A stretch of 20,184 nucleotides of DNA. It comes from VRUE01 sp035605155. Its GTDB lineage: Bacteria; Actinomycetota; Thermoleophilia; Solirubrobacterales; 70-9. The notes under the pieces are model-generated. The model was not told the DNA's origin. It ran no database searches and was given only the letters and a program-made list of their open reading frames with translations. A program made the translations under genes and the position numbers. Position 1 is the stretch's first letter. Each line of letters opens with the position of its first letter. The stretch covers positions 1-20,184 of the forward strand of contig DATNHC010000030.1 in the NCBI GenBank assembly GCA_035605155.1, in the 5' to 3' direction. Shown piece by piece: positions 1 through 5,995 of this stretch.

Positions 1-1
1 G

Positions 2-661
2 ATCGCCGCCAACATGGGCGTGGTCCCGCCGGCGGAAGGCTTCCTGGAGTTCCTGCGCGAGGCGACCCGCAAGGCGGGCACGCTGCTCGTCTTCGACGAG
101 GTGATCACCGGCTTCCGAGTCGCGCGCGGTGGCGCCCAGCAGCTGTATGGCGTCGAGCCCGACCTGACCGTGCTCGGCAAGGTGATCGGCGGCGGCCTGC
201 CGGCAGCCGCTTTCGCCGGTCCCCGCGAGCTGCTCGAGCGGGTTGCCCCGGCCGGCGACGTGTACCAGGCGGGCACGCTCTCCGGCAACCCCCTTGCGAC
301 GGCCGCCGGCCTTGCCACGCTGCGCGAGCTCGACGCCGGCGCCTACGAGCGACTCGGGGTGCTCACCGACCGGCTTGCCGACGGATTGGGCGCGCTCACC
401 GCGGATCGTCCGCTGCAGGTAGCTGCCGCGCCGGGCCTGGTGACGCTCTTCTTCAGCAGCACGCCGATCGTCGACTTCGCCGGCGCCACAGCTTGTGACC
501 TCGGCGCCCATGCCCGCTTCTGCCGGGCGATGCTCGACCGCGGCGTCTACCCGCCGCCCTCGCAGTTCGAGGCCTGGTTCGTCTCGCTCGCCCACGACGA
601 GGCGACGATCGACCGCACCCTGGAAGCCGCCGCCGAGTCGCTCACCGAGGCACTGCGATGA
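2..661 (+). CDS. hemL: Glutamate-1-semialdehyde 2,1-aminomutase, C-terminal half (5' end outside window)
   Basis: PLP enzyme that converts glutamate-1-semialdehyde to 5-aminolevulinate in the C5 route of heme and tetrapyrrole synthesis; cytoplasmic. The open frame runs in from the left edge (IAANMGVVPP, the usual start of the C-terminal half), so about 219 of a typical ~430 residues are visible. Counting from the Met at position 14, the PLP-pocket motif FDEVITGFR is at residues 27-35 and the Schiff-base lysine is K56 in LGKVIGGGLP (codon 179-181). SGNPLATAAGLATL and the C-terminal SLAHDEATIDRT segment also fit the family. Related class III aminotransferases share the fold, but the LGKVIGGGLP context and the C-terminal tail favour HemL. 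Heme supply makes sense beside the cytochrome genes downstream. There is no sign of damage in the visible part. Confidence 0.9.
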   Translation: MAANMGVVPPAEGFLEFLREATRKAGTLLVFDEVITGFRVARGGAQQLYGVEPDLTVLGKVIGGGLPAAAFAGPRELLERVAPAGDVYQAGTLSGNPLATAAGLATLRELDAGAYERLGVLTDRLADGLGALTADRPLQVAAAPGLVTLFFSSTPIVDFAGATACDLGAHARFCRAMLDRGVYPPPSQFEAWFVSLAHDEATIDRTLEAAAESLTEALR

Positions 662-684
662 GGTGCTTGGCGAGTTTCCCGTCA

Positions 685-690
685 TATACC
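685..690 (+). promoter_or_regulatory. Candidate -10 box upstream of the prenyl-synthase-like/qcr genes
   Basis: TATACC lies between the hemL stop and the ATG at 717 and fits a -10 hexamer. Transcription would begin near 697, leaving a short leader with a GGGGAG ribosome-binding site at 707-712. No good -35 hexamer stands 16-18 bp upstream; TTGGCG at 667-672 is too close (12 bp). This is a weak call. Confidence 0.3.
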
Positions 691-716
691 AGCGGTAAGT
701 CGCCAAGGGGAGTTCG

Positions 717-1166
717 ATGACTTCGCCTGCCGGCGCGCTCCGGGTTCTCGCAAGCCTGCTGCGCGAGGAGGACACGCCGATCTCCCCACACGTGGTGGAG
801 ACCGAGGAGCAGCCCGTCTTCGGCCTGCTCGCCGCGCTCGGCCCGCGCTCGGCGGCTGTGCCAGCCGAGTACGCGCTGGTGGTCGAGGCGGTGCGCGAGG
901 GTTATCTCCTGCACTACGGCGAGCCGCGCCTGCTGAGCGGCCACGACGAGGATCTGGCGCTGCTCGCTGGGGACTACCTCTACGCGCTCGGCATCGAACG
1001 CCTCGCCGCACTCGGCGACCCCGAGGCGGTCGGCGTGCTGGCAGAGCTGATCGGCAGCTGTGCCCGACTGCACGCCGAGGGCCGCGAGGCCGAGGCGCCC
1101 GCGCTGTGGCACGCCTCGGCTCTGGCTATCGGCGGCGGTGACCATCGCCACCGCCCCGCGGCCTGA
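717..1166 (+). CDS. Small all-helical protein resembling a catalytically dead prenyl diphosphate synthase (HepS-like?)
   Basis: 149 residues, ATG start with GGGGAG at 707-712. I do not recognise it as a named family. Residues 68-110 align without gaps to residues 105-147 of the polyprenyl synthase at 4279-5244 in this window: both have GxP, then GD 17 residues later (G85-D86 here, G122-D123 there), another GD 15 residues after that, then LAE 8 residues on. The catalytic DDxxD of the full enzyme (D94-D98) falls at residues 57-61 here, which read EAVRE, so metal-diphosphate chemistry is not expected. In Bacillus, heptaprenyl diphosphate synthase needs a non-catalytic partner, HepS, encoded near menG and hepT. 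Here menG and a HepT-like gene follow qcrABC. Inferred role: regulatory or chain-length partner of the downstream synthase. It could also be an unrelated helical protein. Confidence 0.75.
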   Translation: MTSPAGALRVLASLLREEDTPISPHVVETEEQPVFGLLAALGPRSAAVPAEYALVVEAVREGYLLHYGEPRLLSGHDEDLALLAGDYLYALGIERLAALGDPEAVGVLAELIGSCARLHAEGREAEAPALWHASALAIGGGDHRHRPAA

Positions 1167-1199
1167 GTCAATAGACTTCCCTCTTCCTGAGGCAAGCTG

Positions 1200-1880
1200 T
1201 TGAGCGACGAAGCGGACAAGCAGAACGGGGCCGAGGCGAGCGCCCGGCCGGAGCGCCCGGAGGCCCAGCCACCGGGCTACTTCGAGGGTGAGTCGATGAC
1301 TCGCCGACGCGCCTTCACGGTTGCCGCCCAGGGCGTCGGGGGCATCGCCGGAGCGGCGATCGTGCTGCCCGCGGTCGGCTTCGCCGTGGCGCCGATCTTC
1401 CACCGTGGCAAGGAGCGCTGGGAGGCGGTCGGCCCGGTCGGCGACTTCGTCGAGGACACCTACCGCCAGGTGGTCTTCACCGAGACCGAGGGGATTGGCG
1501 ACGCTGGCAAGACGACTGCCTACGTGCGCAAAGGCTCCGAGATCTTCGACGAGGACCCCAACTCGATCGTCGCCGTCTCCAATCGCTGCGCCCACCTCGG
1601 TTGCCCAGTGCGCTTCGTCGAGGCGGCCGGCAACTTCATCTGTCCCTGCCACGGCGGCGTCTATGACTTCCAGGGAAAGCGGATCGGTGGGCCACCCGTG
1701 CGGCCGCTCGACCAGTTCCAGACCCGTGTCCGCGCCGGCCAGGTTGAGGTCGGGCCGCGCTACAGCGTCACCTCTCAGCTCGAGCCGGTGCGCGCCCGCG
1801 ACCCCGGTGAGTTCACCGGCGGCATCTGGGAATATTTGTACCCGCCCCGTCCGTCCACCTTCCCGCCCCCGAGCAGCTAG
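1200..1880 (+). CDS. qcrA: Menaquinol:cytochrome c reductase Rieske iron-sulfur subunit
   Basis: Rieske 2Fe-2S subunit of the menaquinol-oxidising complex, anchored in the membrane with its cluster on the outer face. 226 residues from a TTG start with TGAGG at 1188-1192; an alternative ATG lies at 1296 (residue 33). Cluster motif 1 is C130-A-H132-L-G-C135 and motif 2 is C148-P-C150-H151-G. By homology the ligands are C130, H132, C148 and H151, and C135-C150 form the disulfide. A twin-arginine signal (RRRAF, residues 35-39) precedes one hydrophobic segment at about 44-68, so Tat export is expected; tatA and tatC lie 4 kb downstream. With the TTG start there is an unusual polar extension of about 32 residues before the Tat motif. 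First of three adjacent qcr genes; qcrB starts 11 bp after its stop. Confidence 0.93.
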   Translation: MSDEADKQNGAEASARPERPEAQPPGYFEGESMTRRRAFTVAAQGVGGIAGAAIVLPAVGFAVAPIFHRGKERWEAVGPVGDFVEDTYRQVVFTETEGIGDAGKTTAYVRKGSEIFDEDPNSIVAVSNRCAHLGCPVRFVEAAGNFICPCHGGVYDFQGKRIGGPPVRPLDQFQTRVRAGQVEVGPRYSVTSQLEPVRARDPGEFTGGIWEYLYPPRPSTFPPPSS

Positions 1881-1891
1881 GCCGGTAGACG

Positions 1892-2779
1892 ATGAAGCTC
1901 GACTCCCTGATCCCCGCGCCGCTTCGCAAACCGGCCAAGCCGGGTACGGGCAACGGCGCCAAGGGAGAGGCCCCCGCCGACCTGAAGACGGCCCCGCCGG
2001 AGCGACCCTCCGACGCCAAGCGGCTTGCCGACCGAGCCGCGGAAGCGCCGGCCGACGTGCTTGCCTGGGTCGACCAGCGCACCGCCGCCTCTGGCTTCCT
2101 CACCGGGATGCTCTTCCGCAAGGTGCCGAAGGGAACCAACTGGTTCTACACCCTCGGCTCGGCGACGCTCTTCGCCTTCATCGTTCAGGCGGTCACCGGG
2201 GTCTTCCTGGCGATGTTCTACACCCCCTCGACGACTCAGGCCTACGCCTCGATCGCCCACATCAACAACGACGTCTTCCTCGGCGCCTTCGTGCACGGCA
2301 TGCACAAGTGGGGCTCGAGCGTGATGGTGATCCTGATCTTCCTGCACATGGGCCGCACCTTCTTCTTCGGCGCCTACAAGTACCCCCGCGAGCTCAACTG
2401 GGTGATCGGCGTGGTGCTGCTGATCCTGACCATGACGATGGCCTTCACCGGCTACCTGCTGCCCTTCGACCAGCGTTCCTTCTGGGCCTCGGTGGTCGGT
2501 ATCAACATCAACGGCACCGGTCCCGTGATCGGCCCCTATCTGAGCGACTTCCTGCGGGCAGGACCCGAGCTCGGGGCGACGACGCTCTCGCGCTTCTACG
2601 CGATCCATATGCTGCTGCTGCCCGGCGCGATCATCGCCCTGATTGGCGCCCACCTCTACCTCGTCGTCAAGCTCGGCACCACCGCGCCGCCCTGGCTGCG
2701 GGCCGAGAAGCCCAAGGTCGCCGCCCCGGTCTCCCAGCTCGACGCCGGCACCGAGGGCAACGGAGCCTCTCCTTCATGA
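1892..2779 (+). CDS. qcrB: Menaquinol:cytochrome c reductase cytochrome b subunit (b6-type, N-terminal half of cytochrome b)
   Basis: Di-heme integral membrane subunit carrying electrons from menaquinol between two b hemes. 295 residues. The heme ligands are visible as two His pairs: H138/H152 (13 residues between) and H239/H254 (14 between). The 14-residue spacing in the second pair is the cytochrome b6 type, not the bc1 type. Hydrophobic helices alternate from about residue 88 to 262. The protein ends after the fourth helix, and the quinol-site PEWY motif is in the next gene, so cytochrome b is split as in b6f and Bacillus complexes. It is longer than Bacillus QcrB (~224 aa) because of a polar Ala/Pro/Lys-rich N-terminal region of about 85 residues. 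Its stop overlaps the qcrC start (ATGA at 2776-2779), which points to coupled translation. Confidence 0.93.
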   Translation: MKLDSLIPAPLRKPAKPGTGNGAKGEAPADLKTAPPERPSDAKRLADRAAEAPADVLAWVDQRTAASGFLTGMLFRKVPKGTNWFYTLGSATLFAFIVQAVTGVFLAMFYTPSTTQAYASIAHINNDVFLGAFVHGMHKWGSSVMVILIFLHMGRTFFFGAYKYPRELNWVIGVVLLILTMTMAFTGYLLPFDQRSFWASVVGININGTGPVIGPYLSDFLRAGPELGATTLSRFYAIHMLLLPGAIIALIGAHLYLVVKLGTTAPPWLRAEKPKVAAPVSQLDAGTEGNGASPS

Positions 2780-3477
2780 AGCCGCAAGACAAGCAGGCAT
2801 ACCTCGAGGAGTACGAGCTGCTGAAGAAGAAGGGCAAGCCCTTCTTCCCCTACGCGGTGCTCAAGGACTCGACGATGGCGCTGCTCGTCGTAGCCACGAT
2901 CATCGCCATGTCGATCATCCTCGGCGCCGAGCAGGGGCCGAAGGCCGACCCGACCTCGACCACCTACGTGCCGCGCCCCGAGTGGTACTTCTTCTTCCTC
3001 TTCGAGCTGCTGCGCGTGATCAAGCCGCCGGAGCTGGTCCCGATTGCGACGATCGGCATCCCGACGATCTGCATGGTGCTGCTCCTGCTCCTGCCCTTCT
3101 ACGATCGCGGCCCGGAGCGCAATCCGGCCCGCCGCCCGATCGCGACGACGGCGGGGATCATGACGATCGTCGCAATGGCCTATCTGACCTTCCTCGGCGC
3201 CGAGGGCGGCTCGCCGACCGAGATCGAGATGAAGGTTGCGCCGCGCTACGAGGCGGGCAAGGAGGCCACCGCCAGCGCCGGCTGCCTCGCCTGCCACAAG
3301 CTCGGCGAGAACGGCAACAACGGTCCCGGTCCTGAACTGACCCACATCGCCTCGCGCATCCCACGCGCGGCGATCCTGCGCTCGGTCGAAATCGGCCCCG
3401 GCATCATGCCCTCCTTCCGTGACCTGCCACCGAAGAAGCTCAACCAGGTCGCCGATTTCCTCTCATCGCTTGACTGA
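2776..3477 (+). CDS. qcrC: Fused subunit IV / cytochrome c subunit of menaquinol:cytochrome c reductase
   Basis: 233 residues combining the C-terminal half of cytochrome b (subunit IV) with a mono-heme cytochrome c, the arrangement of Bacillus QcrC (~255 aa). The quinol-oxidation-site motif P68-E69-W70-Y71 follows the first membrane helix (about residues 33-50); further hydrophobic helices lie near 87-107 and 122-141. The c-type domain begins near residue 155 with heme attachment C170-L-A-C173-H174, and M211 in GIMPSF is the probable sixth iron ligand. ATG 2776 was chosen because it overlaps the qcrB stop and gives the expected subunit IV N-terminus; the frame stays open far upstream only as a shadow of qcrA and qcrB. 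Single CxxCH, unlike the di-heme QcrC of mycobacteria and streptomycetes. Confidence 0.93.
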   Translation: MKPQDKQAYLEEYELLKKKGKPFFPYAVLKDSTMALLVVATIIAMSIILGAEQGPKADPTSTTYVPRPEWYFFFLFELLRVIKPPELVPIATIGIPTICMVLLLLLPFYDRGPERNPARRPIATTAGIMTIVAMAYLTFLGAEGGSPTEIEMKVAPRYEAGKEATASAGCLACHKLGENGNNGPGPELTHIASRIPRAAILRSVEIGPGIMPSFRDLPPKKLNQVADFLSSLD

Positions 3478-3478
3478 G

Positions 3479-3502
3479 GCGTGTGTCAGGATTCCTGCAC
3501 GC
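3479..3502 (+). terminator. Hairpin directly after qcrC (possible terminator or processing site)
   Basis: Immediately after the qcrC stop, GCGTG (3479-3483) pairs with CACGC (3498-3502) and CAGG (3487-3490) with CCTG (3494-3497), leaving a 3-nt bulge and an ATT loop. No T-run follows, so it is not a classical intrinsic terminator. It could lower read-through into menG 49 bp downstream or protect the qcr mRNA 3' end. Confidence 0.3.
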
Positions 3503-3550
3503 GTCTGACGGCGGCGGACGCTGCGCGGTGCGGCGCTCCCCAGCACGCAC

Positions 3551-4282
3551 ATGAACCCTGACACCCGACCTCAGCCTTCGCGGGAATCTGCTCAGTTCGC
3601 CGAGCAGGTGCAGAGCATGTTCGACCGTGTCGCAAGTCGCTACGACACGCTCAACTCGGTGATGACCGCTGGCCTGCACCATCGCTGGCGCGAGCGTGCT
3701 GCGGATCGGGCGGAGCTCAGCCCTGGCGACTCGGCTCTCGATGTCTGCTGCGGGACGGGCGACCTGGCGCTGGAGTTGGCTGGCCGGGTGGCGCCCAACG
3801 GCCGCGTGGTCGGTTGCGACTTCTCCGAGCCGATGCTCGACTTGGCTCGCGAGAAGGCCGCGCGCTCGGCCCACGGCGTCCGTTTTGAGTGGGCGGACGC
3901 GCTCAACCTTCCCTATGACGCGGGACGCTTCGATGCGGTTACGGTCGGTTTCGGCGTGCGCAACCTTGCCGACCTCGACCGTGGCTTGTGTGAGATGGCC
4001 CGCGTGCTGCGCCCCGGCGGGCGCCTTGTCGTGCTCGAGATCACCCAGCCGACCCGAGCGCCGCTCTCGACCTTCTACTCGCTCTGGTTCGACCGTATCG
4101 TTCCCCTCCTGGGCTCTTTCTCGGAGGAGTCGGAGGCTTACTCCTATCTGCCCGAATCGGTGCGCAGCTTTCCGAGCCCGGGGCGGCTGGCGGAGAAGAT
4201 GGATGCTGCTGGGCTGCAGCGCATCCGTTGGACGGTGCTTGCCGGGGGGATCATCGCGATCCACAGCGGCGCTCTCGGGTGA
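3551..4282 (+). CDS. menG: Demethylmenaquinone methyltransferase (UbiE/MenG family)
   Basis: SAM-dependent C-methyltransferase for the last step of menaquinone synthesis; cytoplasmic or membrane-associated. 243 residues. The UbiE N-terminal signature MFDRVASRYDTLNSVMT starts at residue 23; SAM motif I is D64-V-C-C-G-T-G70; the acidic end of the second strand is D90 (GCDFS); GFGVRN is at 133-138; and the C-terminal family signature (YLPES at 199-203, then FP, GRLAEKM, and AGGIIAIHSG) is complete. The ATG at 3551 has no obvious ribosome-binding site; Met23 (3617) is a fallback but would cut into the signature. Ubiquinone cannot be excluded from this family alone, but the Bacillus-type quinol complex and the likely lineage indicate menaquinone. 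Its stop overlaps the GTG of the prenyl synthase (GTGA, 4279-4282). Confidence 0.92.
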   Translation: MNPDTRPQPSRESAQFAEQVQSMFDRVASRYDTLNSVMTAGLHHRWRERAADRAELSPGDSALDVCCGTGDLALELAGRVAPNGRVVGCDFSEPMLDLAREKAARSAHGVRFEWADALNLPYDAGRFDAVTVGFGVRNLADLDRGLCEMARVLRPGGRLVVLEITQPTRAPLSTFYSLWFDRIVPLLGSFSEESEAYSYLPESVRSFPSPGRLAEKMDAAGLQRIRWTVLAGGIIAIHSGALG

Positions 4283-5244
4283 CCCGCCACTCGGCGATTC
4301 CGCCCCCGGTCACCGCCGTCCTCGATGCCTCGAGCCGCTGGCTACCGGCTCGTCTCGGCGAGGTCGAGGAGCGCCTGCGCGAACAGAGCCGGGGTCACGG
4401 CGAGCTGCTCGACAAAGACGTGAACGCGACGCTTGCAGCCGGGGGCAAGCGACTGCGACCGCTGCTGGTCCTGCTCTGCGCCGGTTCGGATGGGGGGGAG
4501 GACACGGTGCGCGCCGCTGCCGCCGTCGAGCTGATCCATATGGCCACCTTGATCCACGACGACGTGCTCGATGACGCCTCGCTGCGTCGCGGCCAGCCAA
4601 CCGTGGCGGCCACCTCGGGCCGCGAACGGGCGCTGGCAACTGGCGACCTGCTCTTCTCCCGCGCCTTCGCGCTGCTTGCCGAGCATGGCGATCGTCGCGC
4701 AATCGAGCTGCTCGCCGAAGCCTCGATGGCTCTTGCCCGTGGCGAGCTCGCGCAGCGCAACGACGCCTTCGACACCGGCATCGCCGAGGGGCGCTACCTG
4801 GAGCGCTGCCAACTGAAGACGGCAAAGCTCTTCGAGTGCGCCTGCCGGCTGGGTCGCGATGAGGACGCGCTGGGTGTCTTCGGCGCCGAGATCGGCCTTG
4901 CCTTCCAGCTGCTTGACGACGTGCTCGACGTCTCCGGTCCGCCTGAGCGCACCGGCAAGGCACGCGGCACCGACCTGCTCGATGGCACCGTCACCCTGCC
5001 ACTGATCCTCGCTGCCGAGGCCGATCCGGCGATCGCCGCGGTCGATCTGCGCACGCTCGACTCGGGTGGCGCCGAGCGGCTCTGCGATCGGATCGCGGCA
5101 AGCGGCGCTCTCGATCGGGTCCGACGGCGGGCTCTGGAGATGGTTTCCGTAGCCAAGGCGCGCTTGGACTCGGCCGCTTTCGATCCCGAGCAGCGAGAGC
5201 TTCTCAGTCTGGTCGCTGACGGCGTCGTGCAGCGCTACGCCTAG
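4279..5244 (+). CDS. Trans-polyprenyl diphosphate synthase (probably for the menaquinone side chain)
   Basis: 321 residues, typical for the family. It condenses isopentenyl diphosphate with an allylic diphosphate to make a long prenyl chain. GKRLRPL lies near residue 57; the first Asp-rich motif is D94-D-V-L-D98 followed by RRGQPT; the second is D213-D-V-L-D217 followed by the usual GKARGTDLLDGTVTLPL stretch. The GTG at 4279 overlaps the menG stop and gives the normal length; the ATG at 4228 would overlap menG by 55 bp and add an unrelated tail. The residues before the first Asp motif are HMATLIH with no large aromatics close to it, which fits a long-chain product (inference). A HepT, IspB or GrcC label would be equally defensible; the menG context favours the menaquinone tail. 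The possible partner protein is at 717. Confidence 0.92.
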   Translation: MTRHSAIPPPVTAVLDASSRWLPARLGEVEERLREQSRGHGELLDKDVNATLAAGGKRLRPLLVLLCAGSDGGEDTVRAAAAVELIHMATLIHDDVLDDASLRRGQPTVAATSGRERALATGDLLFSRAFALLAEHGDRRAIELLAEASMALARGELAQRNDAFDTGIAEGRYLERCQLKTAKLFECACRLGRDEDALGVFGAEIGLAFQLLDDVLDVSGPPERTGKARGTDLLDGTVTLPLILAAEADPAIAAVDLRTLDSGGAERLCDRIAASGALDRVRRRALEMVSVAKARLDSAAFDPEQRELLSLVADGVVQRYA

Positions 5245-5251
5245 AGGGTCC

Positions 5252-5267
5252 CGTGGGGGCCGCCACG
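5252..5267. terminator. Hairpin between convergent genes
   Basis: CGTGG (5252-5256) and CCACG (5263-5267) form a perfect 5-bp stem with a 6-nt loop. It could extend outward with CC/GG pairs if one C bulges. It sits in the 29-bp gap between the prenyl synthase stop and the convergent zinc-ribbon gene, so it could stop transcription from both sides. No T-run is present. Confidence 0.35.
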
Positions 5268-5273
5268 CGGGGC

Positions 5274-5606
5274 TCAGCGGAAATCGTCAGCGCTGATCAG
5301 GTCCGCGGCGAGCGCCGCCGCGAAGGTCTCGGCGACGTACTGCATGTTCTCGTGCTCGAGTGAGCGCAGCACGTCGCTGAGGGCGCGGGTGCCGGAGTCG
5401 AGCTCTTCGTCGAAAGCATCGATCTCGGCTTCGCCGTGGACTTCCTCGCAGCTCCATTCGCACTCCGGGCAGCGACGCCAGAGGCGCCAGTGGCCGCGAT
5501 CGCCCGCCTGCTCCCAGCAGGTCGGCTGTACCAGCGCTGAGCTGCATTGCGGACAGACGTGGAGTCCGATGGCGATCTTCGTCTGGCTGGCGCTTGCGTT
5601 TCTCAT
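5274..5606 (-). CDS. Conserved zinc-ribbon protein of unknown function
   Basis: 110 residues when started at the ATG complementary to 5604-5606, which has AAGAGAG just upstream; an upstream in-frame ATG at 5648 would add 14 poorly supported residues. Two CxxC knuckles, C18-P-Q-C21 and C46-P-E-C49, form a likely zinc ribbon; C30 and C53 are extra cysteines. An acidic helical half follows (AFDEELDSGTRALSDVL, then NMQYVAETF, then ISADDF at the end). From memory, proteins with this layout (zinc ribbon, then FDEELD and a C-terminal ADDF) are common in actinobacteria, but no function is known to me. It faces away from tatA across a 139-bp gap and converges with the prenyl synthase. Nucleic-acid or protein binding through the ribbon is a guess. 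Confidence 0.8.
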   Translation of the reverse strand: MRNASASQTKIAIGLHVCPQCSSALVQPTCWEQAGDRGHWRLWRRCPECEWSCEEVHGEAEIDAFDEELDSGTRALSDVLRSLEHENMQYVAETFAAALAADLISADDFR

Positions 5607-5733
5607 AGCTCTCTTATCGAACCCGCGGGAAAGGAAATCAATCCGCACTTTTCCGCGGTACTTGTCGAAAAACCCAACTTTCAGGTAGTTCCCCTACCCA
5701 ATTCGCCGTGATCCGATCGCCACCTGCGGGCGT

Positions 5734-5739
5734 TACCAT
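5734..5739 (+). promoter_or_regulatory. Candidate -10 box giving a leaderless tatA transcript
   Basis: TACCAT matches the actinobacterial -10 pattern TANNNT and ends 6 nt before the tatA ATG, so transcription would begin at or next to A5746 of the start codon. There is no ribosome-binding site in front of tatA, which agrees with a leaderless start. No convincing -35 hexamer is visible. Confidence 0.4.
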
Positions 5740-5745
5740 GGGTCG

Positions 5746-5985
5746 ATGCCAAATGTCGGACCTCTCGAGCTGGCGATCGTCCTGATCATTGCCTTGGTCG
5801 TCTTCGGACCGAAGCGCCTGCCTGAGCTGGGCCGCTCGCTTGGCCGTGGCATCCGCGAGTTCCGCGGCTCGGTGAGCGGCGACAGCGACGAGGAGCCTGA
5901 GCGCCGCGAGGCAATCGAGCCGCCCGGACGACCGTCTGCCGAGAAGAGCGCCGAGGGCGAGACGGTCACCCACGACCGCCGCTGA
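5746..5985 (+). CDS. tatA: Sec-independent protein translocase subunit TatA
   Basis: 79-residue pore-forming component of the twin-arginine translocase, which exports folded proteins. N-terminal membrane helix at about residues 7-20 with the polar E8 inside it, hinge F20-G21-P22-K23-R, then an amphipathic helix (LPELGRSLGRGIREFRG) and a disordered acidic tail. The short length, lack of a TatB-like long helix and direct pairing with tatC favour TatA over TatB; one TatA may serve both roles, as in some Gram-positive bacteria. The start has no ribosome-binding site (see the -10 box just upstream). tatC begins 10 bp downstream. The Rieske protein at 1200 is an obvious candidate substrate in this window. 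Confidence 0.92.
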   Translation: MPNVGPLELAIVLIIALVVFGPKRLPELGRSLGRGIREFRGSVSGDSDEEPERREAIEPPGRPSAEKSAEGETVTHDRR

Positions 5986-5995
5986 GGGGACCGCG

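Noticed and set aside
1321..2775. Long plus-strand open frame running into qcrC from within qcrA
   Set aside because: It is a shadow of qcrA and qcrB in another frame, with Arg/Pro/Ser-rich composition. The real qcrC starts at ATG 2776, overlapping the qcrB stop.
4228..4278. Upstream ATG for the prenyl synthase
   Set aside because: It would overlap menG by 55 bp and add an unrelated Arg-rich tail; GTG 4279, overlapping the menG stop, gives the normal family start.
5684..5698. GGTAG-n5-CTACC dyad upstream of tatA
   Set aside because: Only 5-bp arms, no second copy and no regulator nearby to link it to.
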